Source of the DNA: a virus
Direction: 5' to 3' (one strand)
DNA: 64,000 nucleotides
IMG/VR virus record: IMGVR_UViG_3300047548_001261
Span: 1-64,000 of that record
In this document: positions 8,005 to 18,890 of the stretch, piece after piece
How positions within the stretch are numbered: position 1 is the first letter of the stretch
Layout: each line of letters begins with the position of its first letter
The notes under the pieces: generated by a model
The model's database searches: none
Told to the model about the DNA's origin: nothing
Seen by the model: the letters and a program-made list of their open reading frames with translations, nothing else
Program-made: the position numbers and the translations under genes

Positions 8005-8454
8005 ATGTCTAATTTTCAATTCACAGAGTTAACCAGCTCCCCGTTGCCCGACATTGTCACGGCATGCCTCGGGACAGCCGCAAACGCTAAACTTGTGCAA
8101 GCCGATGTCGGCAAGCCCGTAAAACTGGGCGTCTTGAACAACTACGTTGTCTGTACAGCTGGCGACGAGATCGAAGGTTTCGTTGACACTGTCGATATTG
8201 GCACTTACAACGACGGCTTCTCTTGGGGCGGTGTAATCAAGAACAAGCGCAAGGTTGCAAAGGTTGATGCGGCCCAAGTGGGCGCAATCGGCATCCGCTC
8301 TTTGGTTGTTGCCGGCGCTTCTGCGGCTTTAGGCACAGCGGACGCTTACCCAAAAGTCAAATCCGGTTCGCCGACAGTTCACTTATGGCGCGTTATCAGT
8401 ATCGTTTCCGGTACGGGCGTCGCTGGCGACTTAGTCCTCATCGAAAGGATTTAA
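8005..8454 (+). CDS. Putative capsid decoration/head-stabilising protein
   Basis: This 149-residue, beta-rich, Gly/Val/Ala-rich protein lies between the protease-scaffold and major capsid genes, the position of gpD-type cement proteins. The ribosome site AGAGGACCACTA precedes the ATG. The sequence has alternating hydrophobic strands (KPVKLGVLNNYVVC, DEIEGFVDTVDI, GDLVLIERI) suited to a beta-tulip or barrel fold. It would bind the mature shell from outside. The call depends on position and size rather than a motif. Confidence 0.65.
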   Translation: MSNFQFTELTSSPLPDIVTACLGTAANAKLVQADVGKPVKLGVLNNYVVCTAGDEIEGFVDTVDIGTYNDGFSWGGVIKNKRKVAKVDAAQVGAIGIRSLVVAGASAALGTADAYPKVKSGSPTVHLWRVISIVSGTGVAGDLVLIERI

Positions 8455-8458
8455 TATC

Positions 8459-9637
8459 ATGGCAAACAAATCAAGTTTTAAAGGTGCGGATGGCAAGAAC
8501 CACGAGGTGGAGATTGACGTAACCGATTATTTAGCTGCCGCAGATCAGAAGATCAACCTGACACAGTACTATTCTCGCAAATTCCAAACAGCACCGGAGC
8601 AGCCCACTGCTTTCGAGCAAATGATTAGCCGCGCAGGTATCCGTTTACGTCCCGACGATGCACGCGGCATCCCTGCCTCCAGCCTTCACGAAATTTTCAA
8701 CGGTACTTTGGACAAGTCCATGGGTACGATCCTTCGTGGCGATGGTGCGGACCGTCAAACAACAACTGGCCGAATCTTGTTCCCGGAAATCATGCTTAAC
8801 TTGATTGCCGCGAACCTGATAGATAACAAAGACGACTATTTGTTGCCTTGGGAAGGTGCAATCGCATTGAAAACCACTGTAACCGGTGCCCGAGTTGACC
8901 AACCACGTATTGATGTGACCGCGCCCATGGCAAGTGCGTCAATGCCGGTCGCGCAATTGGCGGAACCTGCGACCATGGTGTCAATCACCTTGAGTGGAAA
9001 GTCTTACATCATCCCCTCTAAAGGGATTGGTCTGGCGGTTTCTGACCAAGCGTTGCAAGCTACTACCATTGATTTAGTCGGCATTACCATGGCTGCGCAA
9101 GCCAGAGGCGAACGTATTCGTCGACTGGAAGAGGACATGTCCAACATCATTAATGGTGATACGGATTTCGGCATTGCAGCAACACCTTTTGTGAATGCTT
9201 CAACCTTTGACTCCGCGATCCCTGGTACAGCCAAGATCACGAGACGTGGGTTCATTAAGTGGTTACGTCAGTATTACCAAAAAATGACGATTACTCACAT
9301 CATGGGCGACCTTGATGCTGCCTTGGATTTGGACCAGTATGCCCGCAACCCTAATGGTGTAACAGGCGACACTAAGTTCGAGCTCGACTGGTCAGTGATT
9401 AACGCTAACCTACCCAAACCACAGTTCCTGTCACTGCCGACATCCATCATTGGTGCAAACCGTTTGGTTGGTTTCGACAAAGCCAATGCGTTACACCAAA
9501 TCACCAACGTCTCTGCCAGTTACTCAGCGGTAGAGAATTTCGTGATGAGACGAGCCACTGAGTTCCGAGTGGATAGTGGTGTCCTGTTAGTGAAATTGTA
9601 TGACGAAGCGTTCCAAGGTTTGACGTTAGGCTCGTAA
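8459..9637 (+). CDS. Major capsid protein
   Basis: This 392-residue protein is the shell subunit, probably HK97-fold. It follows the decoration gene by four bases and is followed by a strong terminator, matching a highly expressed capsid gene. The N-terminal 60 residues are polar and helical, compatible with a delta-like scaffold arm. Later stretches such as SKGIGLAVSDQALQATTIDLVG and the C-terminal NFVMRRATEFRVDSGVLLVKLYDEAF resemble the P- and A-domain strands of phage capsid proteins. The gene order (portal, protease, decoration, capsid) makes the assignment firm. Confidence 0.88.
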   Translation: MANKSSFKGADGKNHEVEIDVTDYLAAADQKINLTQYYSRKFQTAPEQPTAFEQMISRAGIRLRPDDARGIPASSLHEIFNGTLDKSMGTILRGDGADRQTTTGRILFPEIMLNLIAANLIDNKDDYLLPWEGAIALKTTVTGARVDQPRIDVTAPMASASMPVAQLAEPATMVSITLSGKSYIIPSKGIGLAVSDQALQATTIDLVGITMAAQARGERIRRLEEDMSNIINGDTDFGIAATPFVNASTFDSAIPGTAKITRRGFIKWLRQYYQKMTITHIMGDLDAALDLDQYARNPNGVTGDTKFELDWSVINANLPKPQFLSLPTSIIGANRLVGFDKANALHQITNVSASYSAVENFVMRRATEFRVDSGVLLVKLYDEAFQGLTLGS

Positions 9638-9659
9638 GCTCTTAATTTTAGACGAAAAT

Positions 9660-9695
9660 AAAAAGGCCGAGAAGGTTAACCTTCTCGGCCTTTTT
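9660..9695 (+). terminator. Rho-independent terminator after the capsid gene
   Basis: A perfect 36-bp palindrome, A5-GGCCGAGAAGG-TT/AA-CCTTCTCGGCC-T5, begins 23 bases after the capsid stop. The A-run on one side and T-run on the other allow it to work in both directions. It separates the capsid transcript from the homing endonuclease gene. Confidence 0.95.
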
Positions 9696-9700
9696 AATGC

Positions 9701-9730
9701 TTGTTCGAGCTTGAGTTTGAGGGGTATAAT
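9701..9730 (+). promoter_or_regulatory. Sigma70-like promoter for the homing endonuclease gene
   Basis: A -35 element TTGTTC (9701-9706) and a perfect -10 element TATAAT (9725-9730) are 18 bases apart. They lie directly after the capsid terminator and about 37 bases before the ATG at 9767. Confidence 0.75.
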
Positions 9731-9766
9731 ACGGTTCCTCACACCCTCCTAACTCCGACGAATACC

Positions 9767-11470
9767 ATGAAACGTAAAACAGCCTTACAAACCCTAGCTG
9801 AGTTCAAAGCTATTCACGGCAACAAATACGACTACTCTCTTGTTGAGTACAAAGGTACAGACAAGAAAGTCACCATCATCTGTCCATCTCACGGCCAATT
9901 CCAGCAACGCCCAGGGAACCATATCCGAGGAGAAGGTTGTCCGAAGTGTAAAGTGAGCAAGGTTGCCGATAGCCACAGACACACGACGGACATTTTCATC
10001 GAGAAGTCAAAAGCTAAACACGGTGCAGATCGGTACTCTTACACCCAAACGGTTTACACAGCATCGAAAGCAAAGGTTAATCTCGGGTGTAATATCTGCG
10101 GGACGATCTTTTCTCAATTGGCGGGGGATCATTTAAAAGGTAGTGGGTGCCCTAAGTGTGCCACCGTATCCCGAGCCGCTAAGAATGCGCTTATTGATAA
10201 GGTTATGCCGATAAGGACAACGGAAGAGTCCTATGTTCAATCCCTAAACCTTCCCGACAACATCTCTTACGTACCAGGGAGTTTCAAGGGTGTATTCAAG
10301 CACGTAAAGTTCCTGTGCCAAAAGCACGGAGAGTTTACCAAGATAGGCAACTCTGCCAGGACGTCCCAATACTTGTGCCCTGACTGCGTTAGCGAACAAA
10401 GCTCTGCAAGGCAGTTCCACACCCTAGGCCAAGTCATAGATAAAGCTAACAAGGTGCATGGGCAATACACATATAGGAGAGGGCAGGAGTACAAAGGCAA
10501 CCGCACTCTGCTGGAGATCACATGTCCTACCCACGGAACGTTTACGCAAACAGCTATGGGGCATCTAGCTGGCGCGGGGTGTAAGGCTTGTGGGTATGAG
10601 AAGGTTGCAAGCTTATTACCAACCTATGTCTCTAAAGGGGAACAAGAAATCGCAGATCACTTCAAGGGTCTAGCAAAGGTTATTCAATCGGATAGGGGTA
10701 TTCTCTGGGGGCAAGAGCTCGATATTTACTTTCCGGAGCAGAATGTCGCCGTGGAATACAACGGGTTGTACTTTCACGGCGAAAACTTTAAAAAACCACG
10801 AGACCACTTGGATAAACTGAAAAAGTGCCAAGAAGCTGGGGTCGACCTAATCCAAATCTACGAGGATGAGTGGCAGAATAAACCCGATATTGTGAAATCC
10901 ATTATCTCCTCTCGGCTAGGCATTTACACACGGCGCGTTCCAGGAAGAAAGACCAAACTTGTTGCTGTCAATTCCACTGACGCGAAAAAATTTTATAATG
11001 AGAATCACATCCAAGGGTTCGTAGGTTGCCAACAACACTTCGGGCTGGTCATCGACGGTGAGATAGTTTCTATGGCGTCATTCTCCAAACCTAGGGAAAT
11101 CTTCAAGACAGTTCCCGCTGATCTGGAACTGGTGAGGTTCTGTCACAAACTAAACACAACCGTTATCGGCGGCTTTAAGAAACTTTTGAAAGCCGTACAA
11201 GGAAAAACCCTCATGACGTATTGCGACAAAAGGCTGTTCAACGGGGAGGGCTATTTATCCGCAGGGTTTTTGCTTTCCCATGAAAGCTCCCCTGGGTTCG
11301 ACTACGTTAAAGGTAAAGGCAGATACTCCAGGTTTCAATTCCAAAAGCACAAATTAGCTAAAACCCTAAAGAACTATGACCCTGACCTAACCGCTGAAGC
11401 AAACATGAAAGCGCACGGCTATAGCCGTATTTATGGTTGCGGTAACATGGTTCTCACACTCAAACCCTAA
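9767..11470 (+). CDS. Homing endonuclease: DUF723-like zinc repeats plus Vsr/EDxHD-type nuclease
   Basis: This 567-residue protein has three parts. Residues 1 to about 290 hold several repeats of the pattern H-x-YDYS...ICPSHG-x-F-x(8)H-x-x-G-x-GCPKC, zinc-binding DNA-recognition units (DUF723-like). Residues about 295-385 hold a Vsr-like nuclease: QELDIYFPEQNVAVEYNGLYFH with later DLIQIYEDEW, as in EDxHD homing enzymes. The C-terminal 180 residues (NENHIQGF, ELVRFCHKLNT, YCDKRLFNGEGY) are a domain often seen at the end of such phage enzymes. ATG 9767 is chosen over an upstream TTG because it follows the promoter. It has its own promoter between two terminator/promoter blocks, as expected for a selfish insert. 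Confidence 0.87.
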   Translation: MKRKTALQTLAEFKAIHGNKYDYSLVEYKGTDKKVTIICPSHGQFQQRPGNHIRGEGCPKCKVSKVADSHRHTTDIFIEKSKAKHGADRYSYTQTVYTASKAKVNLGCNICGTIFSQLAGDHLKGSGCPKCATVSRAAKNALIDKVMPIRTTEESYVQSLNLPDNISYVPGSFKGVFKHVKFLCQKHGEFTKIGNSARTSQYLCPDCVSEQSSARQFHTLGQVIDKANKVHGQYTYRRGQEYKGNRTLLEITCPTHGTFTQTAMGHLAGAGCKACGYEKVASLLPTYVSKGEQEIADHFKGLAKVIQSDRGILWGQELDIYFPEQNVAVEYNGLYFHGENFKKPRDHLDKLKKCQEAGVDLIQIYEDEWQNKPDIVKSIISSRLGIYTRRVPGRKTKLVAVNSTDAKKFYNENHIQGFVGCQQHFGLVIDGEIVSMASFSKPREIFKTVPADLELVRFCHKLNTTVIGGFKKLLKAVQGKTLMTYCDKRLFNGEGYLSAGFLLSHESSPGFDYVKGKGRYSRFQFQKHKLAKTLKNYDPDLTAEANMKAHGYSRIYGCGNMVLTLKP

Positions 11471-11471
11471 T

Positions 11472-11500
11472 TTGCCAACCCCTCCCAAATTCTGTATAGT
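11472..11500 (+). promoter_or_regulatory. Sigma70-like promoter for the DETVAN repeat gene and neck operon
   Basis: TTGCCA (11472-11477) and TATAGT (11495-11500) are separated by exactly 17 bases. The pair overlaps the end of the homing endonuclease gene and lies 25 bases before the ATG at 11525. It would restart transcription of the neck genes downstream of the insert. Confidence 0.75.
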
Positions 11501-11524
11501 CTTACCATTCCAAAGGAGAGCGAA

Positions 11525-11857
11525 ATGGCTACCAAAAACCCCGCACCAGTAAAAATCGATGAAACCGTCGCCAACGATGAAACCGTCGCCAACGATGAAA
11601 CCGTCGCCAACGATGAAACCGTCGCCAACGATGAAACCGTCGCCAACGATGAAACCGTCGCCAACGATGAAACCGTCGTCAACCCATGGGAAACCGAAGG
11701 CCCGGTCAAAGTTATTGCCCTGTACCACAAACTCCGACACCCAGTAACAGACGTCATGTTCCAGGTCCACGCTGCACAAGAGATCAATGACCTCCAGGCA
11801 CCCGAACATAAGTTTGTAAGGGATCAGCTTGAGGCGAAGATATTTAAACTGGTGTAA
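11525..11857 (+). CDS. Unknown protein with seven DETVAN repeats
   Basis: This 110-residue protein starts with AAAGGAGAGCGAA upstream, a strong ribosome site. Residues 12-53 are six copies of DETVAN and one DETVVN, encoded by an 18-bp tandem repeat. The remaining C-terminal 55 residues (PWETEGPVKVIALYHKLRHPVTDVMFQVH...) form a small globular-looking domain. It lies between the capsid gene and the head-tail connector genes. An acidic repeat arm plus a small domain could be a minor head component; this is inference. Confidence 0.75.
   Translation: MATKNPAPVKIDETVANDETVANDETVANDETVANDETVANDETVANDETVVNPWETEGPVKVIALYHKLRHPVTDVMFQVHAAQEINDLQAPEHKFVRDQLEAKIFKLV
11558..11683 (+). repeat. 18-bp tandem repeat, 7 copies, in frame
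   Basis: Seven head-to-tail copies of GATGAAACCGTCGCCAAC; the last differs by one base (GTC for GCC). The unit is six codons, so copy-number change would keep the frame. Same unit length and copy number as the repeat at 1-126, with unrelated sequence. Confidence 0.97.
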
Positions 11858-11859
11858 CG

Positions 11860-12264
11860 ATGAGCGACAATTCGAGCGTTACACAGAGAAACCTCTCTGA
11901 ATTGTCGGACATGATCCGCTTGGAAAACGACCAGGATAAACGCAGTATCCTCTTGGTTTGCCAAGGGTTGATGTCAGAGTTAGCTCAGTTGACTCATATC
12001 CTAGACGGGATGAGAAGAGAGCACTCCTCAAGAATAAACGACCACGAGGTGAGGCTAGAAACCCATTGCACTAAAATAGAAGCCCACACCACCATTGCAG
12101 ATAAGGCACAAACTATGCTAAGAGTTTGTATATTTATGGTGACACTATCTTCTGGAGGCATACTTGCGGCGGGTAAGTACGCCTACACCAGCATTGCAGA
12201 TTTACGTGATCGGGTAACCCAGCACGAAATTCAGTTAAACATTATGGACAAAGCACCCCGATGA
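11860..12264 (+). CDS. Membrane-anchored coiled-coil protein, unknown
   Basis: This 134-residue protein starts two bases after the preceding stop. Residues 1-85 are helical and charged (SELAQLTHILDGMRREHSSRINDHEVRLETH). A single hydrophobic segment follows at about 88-108 (MLRVCIFMVTLSSGGILAAG), then a second short coiled coil. This resembles small phage proteins such as XhlA-like anchors or holin-like factors. Its place among neck genes is unusual for a lysis gene. Its stop overlaps the next start (ATGA). Confidence 0.65.
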   Translation: MSDNSSVTQRNLSELSDMIRLENDQDKRSILLVCQGLMSELAQLTHILDGMRREHSSRINDHEVRLETHCTKIEAHTTIADKAQTMLRVCIFMVTLSSGGILAAGKYAYTSIADLRDRVTQHEIQLNIMDKAPR

Positions 12265-12692
12265 TCTCCGTCCTATACACCAACTCAGACGCCATCAGGT
12301 CATCCATCGGAGTTGACGAGAACGACGTTAGCGACGCCATGATCGCTGCACAGAACCTTGACATGCAAATGATCGAGAGGTTGTCAGAGATAGCGCCCAC
12401 ATACGAGACCATTTTTGATAGCTCTGATGACGGGGAGCGCAGGATGACACTGTGGTGTCAGTACTTCGGAGCATTGACTCTGTTGGAGAACGCAGCTCTC
12501 GCTATCCCTCAAAAAATCCAAGCCAATAACGACCAGCTTTCCAGATTCTCAGTAGACTTTGAAGCGATAAAGGAATCCTTGCGGGGCAAACTTAAAACTT
12601 TAGAAAATAAAGTTAACCCGCCTGTGTCAGCCATTGCCCACAGCGTCATGGGAATCTCTCCTGCTGGATATAACCCTGTAACCGGTGCATGA
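12261..12692 (+). CDS. Putative head-tail connector (adaptor) protein
   Basis: This 143-residue, largely helical protein begins with LYTNSDAIRSSIGVDENDVSD, similar in style to gp6/gp15-like adaptors that dock under the portal. It overlaps the preceding and following genes by 4 bases each (ATGA), forming a translationally coupled neck series. The call is based on size, helical content and position, not on a unique motif. Confidence 0.55.
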   Translation: MISVLYTNSDAIRSSIGVDENDVSDAMIAAQNLDMQMIERLSEIAPTYETIFDSSDDGERRMTLWCQYFGALTLLENAALAIPQKIQANNDQLSRFSVDFEAIKESLRGKLKTLENKVNPPVSAIAHSVMGISPAGYNPVTGA

Positions 12693-13273
12693 GACTTTCG
12701 CAAGCAACATTAAAAGTTTGCCGTACGGAACTCTGGGGTTTTACGGGAGTAACCTGGGAGAAACTCCCGTTCGCGTGTAGTTACCCGCCAGACGGCAGGT
12801 TCATAGGGCGGAATGTGAGTTTCTACGACCGACGCACACTAATAACACCCCAAGACATTCCAGAGAAATACTCTATTTTGCGTATTGGCTCGGATACTTC
12901 CGAGGAAGTTATTCTCTACGCCAGCCAACAGAATATCAACAACGGCGACACATACCTCTTCTCTCACACGGTTTTTAACGTAATGGCTTACGCTACTGTG
13001 CGTAGGCTAGTAAAAACGCTGTCAGCGTCAGGTATGGCAGGGAAAGCGACCAATTCCATGGTAGGGTTATTCCCAATAATTTTCGAGAAAGGGTTTTCTG
13101 GACCAGAAAACCGAGATGCTGCCGGTGTTTACGTAACTAGGGTGTCATGTTACATTCACCCATCATCCGGACTTAAGAAGTCTGACACCTTGGAGATAGC
13201 TGGGGGTACTTACACGGTCGACGAACTCGTCCCTGAGTTGAAACTGCTTTTTGCCCAGTTAACCAAATTATGA
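12689..13273 (+). CDS. Putative head closure/neck protein
   Basis: This 194-residue protein has a beta-rich C-terminal half (GVYVTRVSCYIHPSSG, DTLEIAGGTYTVDELVPE) resembling head-tail stopper proteins that close the neck. The centre contains VRRLVKTLSASGMAGKATNSMVGLFPIIFEKGF. It lies between the adaptor candidate and the tail-completion candidate, with 4-base overlaps on both sides. Assignment is by order of genes. Confidence 0.5.
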   Translation: MRLSQATLKVCRTELWGFTGVTWEKLPFACSYPPDGRFIGRNVSFYDRRTLITPQDIPEKYSILRIGSDTSEEVILYASQQNINNGDTYLFSHTVFNVMAYATVRRLVKTLSASGMAGKATNSMVGLFPIIFEKGFSGPENRDAAGVYVTRVSCYIHPSSGLKKSDTLEIAGGTYTVDELVPELKLLFAQLTKL

Positions 13274-13725
13274 GCATCGACACTTTCCTCCTCGCGGTTA
13301 AATCCACTATCGATAAGGTTGGTGTGGACATGGCTGCCGCACAGCCTGGGGCACCCAAATTCGTTGATTTAGACGACGCCACGGCAACGGAAGAAGCGAT
13401 GTCTAAACCGGACCCTGTATTCATCTGGGAGATGAGCAATTTTCAAGAAGCCCCTAAAGACCCTCTATATCGCGCGACATTCAGCGCGGGGGTGAGAGCA
13501 ATGAACGATCCGGCGAACTACGGATTATTGAAGATGACTGGTATCATAAGTGGTGTTTTTCGGCCTGGGACTTTTATCGAAGTCAAAGATTGGTCGGATA
13601 CGTTTGTTTCCGCTTCGCAAGGGCGGATTCTAATTTCCAAGGCTTACGTCAATGCGCAGGGTTTCGACCGGGCGGCGGGTGTAAGAATGATTTCTATAGA
13701 TGCCATGGTGCAAAGATGGCTTTAG
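13270..13725 (+). CDS. Putative tail terminator/completion protein
   Basis: This 151-residue protein has a mixed alpha/beta pattern (PDPVFIWEMSNFQEAP, YRATFSAGVRAMND, GVFRPGTFIEVKDW) similar to tail-terminator proteins that cap the tail tube. It is the fourth of five coupled neck genes. Its stop lies inside the start of the next gene. No catalytic motif is expected or seen. Confidence 0.5.
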   Translation: MSIDTFLLAVKSTIDKVGVDMAAAQPGAPKFVDLDDATATEEAMSKPDPVFIWEMSNFQEAPKDPLYRATFSAGVRAMNDPANYGLLKMTGIISGVFRPGTFIEVKDWSDTFVSASQGRILISKAYVNAQGFDRAAGVRMISIDAMVQRWL

Positions 13726-14459
13726 TATCCAAAGTAACCTTCAACAAGGACGTTATCTCCCAAAAGATCAAGGCCGAAATCACCCGAGCAGACGGTAACC
13801 CCGTCAACGTTCAAGTCTCTGAGTTGATACGCAAAATCTCTAATCGTATGGTCGGTGTAGGTGCCGGCCAAAGCTCCTCTTCCGTGGCACAAGCTGTTAA
13901 GCACCTTGCTGCAGAAGAAATGGCAGCCGGGCTTTTATCTGTTAACTCCTTGTTAAAAACCGGCATCACAGGTGGCACATCTGGTAACACAGGTTTCGGT
14001 TTCCAACCCCTTTCAAAAAGCTGGCTGCGGAGAAAGAAAGAAGCCAACCGGGATAAGTTCTGGAAGAACAAGGGAAACCTTGCTTTCGGGTTTGCCCCTT
14101 TCGCGCACGGGTACATATCTCAATTACGTAGTGCGAAAACCGTAGTCAAAGCCAGGGCACGTAAACGCACCTTTGGCAAAAAGATGTTCAGCTATGAGAT
14201 TTCAGTACAGTTGCCCTCACACCGAGAGCCATTTATCACCGAGATTACCCGGAATTCATTTATAAGGGCAACCCCTTATATTGGTGTCGGCTCTTCATCA
14301 GAAGATTTATCTAAATCTCGTCCCCGAACTTTTGGTAAGATAGGTTTACTAGAAGGCACTGGAAAATACCACAGACCATTCATTGCCAAGATCATGGCTA
14401 ACCGAGGTAAAAATTACCAATGGATGGTTAGCCAAGTTATCCGCAAGATTGTGGTTTAA
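13716..14459 (+). CDS. Neck/tail protein, HK97 gp10-like candidate
   Basis: This 247-residue basic protein starts at ATG 13716, overlapping the previous stop; an upstream in-frame start would lie wholly inside the previous gene. The N-terminal third is helical with a Ser/Gly-rich stretch. The middle is rich in Arg/Lys (KSWLRRKKEANRDKFWKNKGN, ARARKRTFGKK). The end is beta-like. Length and place fit gp10-type neck proteins that contact the tail, but similarity is only by pattern. Confidence 0.5.
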   Translation: MALVSKVTFNKDVISQKIKAEITRADGNPVNVQVSELIRKISNRMVGVGAGQSSSSVAQAVKHLAAEEMAAGLLSVNSLLKTGITGGTSGNTGFGFQPLSKSWLRRKKEANRDKFWKNKGNLAFGFAPFAHGYISQLRSAKTVVKARARKRTFGKKMFSYEISVQLPSHREPFITEITRNSFIRATPYIGVGSSSEDLSKSRPRTFGKIGLLEGTGKYHRPFIAKIMANRGKNYQWMVSQVIRKIVV

Positions 14460-14483
14460 ATTAATATTACTGAGAATTTAAAA

Positions 14484-14579
14484 ATGGCAACAAGATTAGG
14501 CACGAATTTACAGTGGAAAGAAAATAACCCATTACTTGCGGATGGCGCGACGATAACCCTTGTTTATTTGCTCGTCTAG
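14484..14579 (+). pseudogene. Short fragment resembling an Mtd N-terminal domain
   Basis: A 31-codon frame starting MATRLGTNLQWKENNPLLADG matches the common start of tail-fibre proteins (an RRGT-x-x-QW...NPLLA-x-GE pattern, as in the major tropism determinant N-terminal domain), then stops after unrelated residues. It is probably the relict start of a lost fibre gene, placed directly ahead of the collagen/fibre module. It could also be an intact tiny gene. Confidence 0.4.
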
Positions 14580-14587
14580 GTTTTAAT

Positions 14588-14904
14588 ATGTTTACAATTC
14601 CGTTAAAACAGGGTGACAAATTCGAGAAATTGTTTGAGCTTTTTACAGACCTGGGTGAGCCAGACAACTATCTCGGCGGATTGCAAATATCATCGCAAGT
14701 GCGCGGCATTAGGGGTAATTTAATTTTTGATTTTCAAGTGATTCGCGCGGGGTTGTTGTCGCATCAGTTTATTTTATATGCGCCCTCCTCCGCCACAAAA
14801 ATGTGGCCTATTGCTCAATTAAGGTTTGATGTTAAATTTTTTGACGGAGCTGACTCTATCCGCGTTGAGACTGTGGCGATTGTTGTGAGTGAGGCCGAAA
14901 CTTT

Positions 14905-14908
<4 letters not shown>
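14588..14908 (+). CDS. Small beta-sandwich protein of the fibre module
   Basis: This 106-residue protein begins [17 protein letters not shown] and reads as alternating beta strands, ending [15 protein letters not shown]. Small proteins of this type commonly precede fibre genes in siphoviruses, and the start resembles the N-terminal fold of baseplate upper proteins. Its stop overlaps the start of the collagen-like gene, so the two are coupled. It may be a fibre-base subunit or chaperone; the sequence does not decide. Confidence 0.6.
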
Positions 14909-17822
<2,914 letters not shown>

Positions 17823-17846
17823 GCTTTCGCTTAAGTATCGAGAATT

Positions 17847-17885
17847 ATGAACGCTTTTAAATCTTTTTTAGGAAAAATAAAATGA
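17847..17885 (+). CDS. 12-codon leader-like frame
   Basis: ATG 17847 opens MNAFKSFLGKIK and ends at a TGA that overlaps the next gene's ATG (AAATGA). It may be a coupling leader or chance. Confidence 0.2.
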   Translation: MNAFKSFLGKIK

Positions 17886-18079
17886 CTATTGTAAAAACTG
17901 GTGAAGTGAACCGCTGGCCCGATGAGGGTGGCGAAACAATTAACTCTCAGACATGGAATCCTGAGACTGAATCATTCGATTCTCAAAGCATATTTGTCGC
18001 TGATGGGGATATTATTGTGTGCGAGTCGTGGTTGAATATTGAAACGGGAGAGACTTTCTCTACTGTCCGCTTGCCGTAG
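17882..18079 (+). CDS. Small hypothetical protein of the fibre module
   Basis: This 65-residue acidic protein reads MTIVKTGEVNRWPDEGGETINSQTW... and ends in beta-like strands (IIVCESWLNIETGETFSTVRL). It starts after TTTTAGGAAAAATAAA, a usable ribosome site. It probably belongs to the fibre block by position. Family not recognised. Confidence 0.6.
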   Translation: MTIVKTGEVNRWPDEGGETINSQTWNPETESFDSQSIFVADGDIIVCESWLNIETGETFSTVRLP

Positions 18080-18162
18080 GCTTTTTTTGTCGCAACTTAA
18101 GTTGTTTTTATCGCAATTTAAGTGTGCGCGTACAAACTAACCAATTATTTAGTGGTGATTTT

Positions 18163-18590
18163 ATGGTAGTGAAGTCGCCACTCAGGTGGATGGGCGGGAA
18201 ATCAAAGCTTGCTGATTCTATCATTTCTAAGATGCCCCCTCACCGTTGTTATGTTGAGCCGTTTTGCGGCGGCGGTGCTGTTTTTTTAAAAAAAATCGTT
18301 CTAAATCAGAGGTCGTAATATATAACCCTGATGAGTATAACCCTGATGAGTATAACCCTGATGAGTATAACATCCTTGTCAATGGCCCGTTACTTGTAAA
18401 GAACGTCAACGTGGCGGCCTTGACTATAACTAACGGGGTGTGGAGAAGATTAGACGGTATTTCTTTGGTTGCACCAACGTCCAACACCATTCATTGGCTA
18501 CCTGACGGTAGGGTTTATACTGCATCGGATATTAAAGGTGACATTACTAAAATAAAAAGTAATACGGACATAATCCCAACCCTTTTATAA
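18163..18590 (+). pseudogene. Dam-like adenine methylase N-terminus joined across a frameshift to an unknown tail
   Basis: The first frame (ATG 18163) reads MVVKSPLRWMGGKSKLADSI... YVEPFCGGGAVFLKK, which is the N-terminal SAM-binding part of D12-class (Dam) methylases: PLRWMGGKS and EPFCGGG. It then stops at 18318. At 18281-18295 there is T7A8. A -1 shift at T-TTA-AAA leads into NRSKSEVVIYN, which continues the methylase pattern for a few residues, then a three-fold YNPDE repeat and about 75 unrelated residues to 18590. The DPPY catalytic region is missing, so no active methylase can be made even with frameshifting. It looks like a remnant or recombination chimera. Confidence 0.7.
18321..18365 (+). 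repeat. 15-bp tandem repeat, 3 copies
   Basis: Three perfect copies of TATAACCCTGATGAG, followed by a partial fourth (TATAAC). In the second frame of the broken methylase it encodes the repeated unit YNPDE. Five-codon units keep the frame. Confidence 0.95.
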
Positions 18591-18852
18591 AATGCGCCTC
18601 ATGTGCATTCCGACAACCCTCTTGTGCACTCTGTTTGGGTGGATTAAGTCTGTCTGAGACGCCAAATCTTCTATAATTTCAATTTTTTTTTTTTTTTTGC
18701 AGTTTGCTTGCGGTTTATTTTCAGTTGAAGCGCACGGCAACATGTAATACCGTCAAACCCTAATAGCGCGGGCCAAGAAATTGCGCGCGGGGTTGGCACT
18801 AACGTATTGAGGCATTAAACCAAAAATAACCCATTTTTAACCCATCAAAATA
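18591..18852. other. Gene-free stretch with a 16-T run
   Basis: No frame here looks coding. It contains an uninterrupted run of 16 T at 18683-18698, GC-rich patches (GCGCGGG...TTGCGCGCGGGG) and two copies of AACCCAT near 18825-18845. It lies between the broken methylase and a reversed gene and looks like a recombination junction. Confidence 0.6.
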
Positions 18853-18884
18853 ATCGTAAGCCAGAAAAGTTCCTGGCTTACGAT
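18853..18884 (-). terminator. Rho-independent terminator for the reversed gene
   Basis: Arms ATCGTAAGCCAG (18853-18864) and its complement (18873-18884) flank an 8-base loop. On the minus strand the hairpin follows the stop of the 18891-19466 gene and is followed by TTATTTT. Confidence 0.85.
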
Positions 18885-18890
18885 CAGCAC

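Noticed and set aside
11387-11809. Minus-strand frames over the DETVAN repeat gene
   Set aside because: They arise from the repeat read backwards and lack ribosome sites; the plus gene has a promoter and a strong ribosome site.
11860-12264. Holin call for the single-helix membrane protein
   Set aside because: No endolysin is nearby, and the place among neck genes does not fit; left as an unknown membrane protein.
18683-18698. T16 run as a terminator
   Set aside because: No hairpin lies directly before it on the plus strand; kept only as a feature of a gene-free zone.
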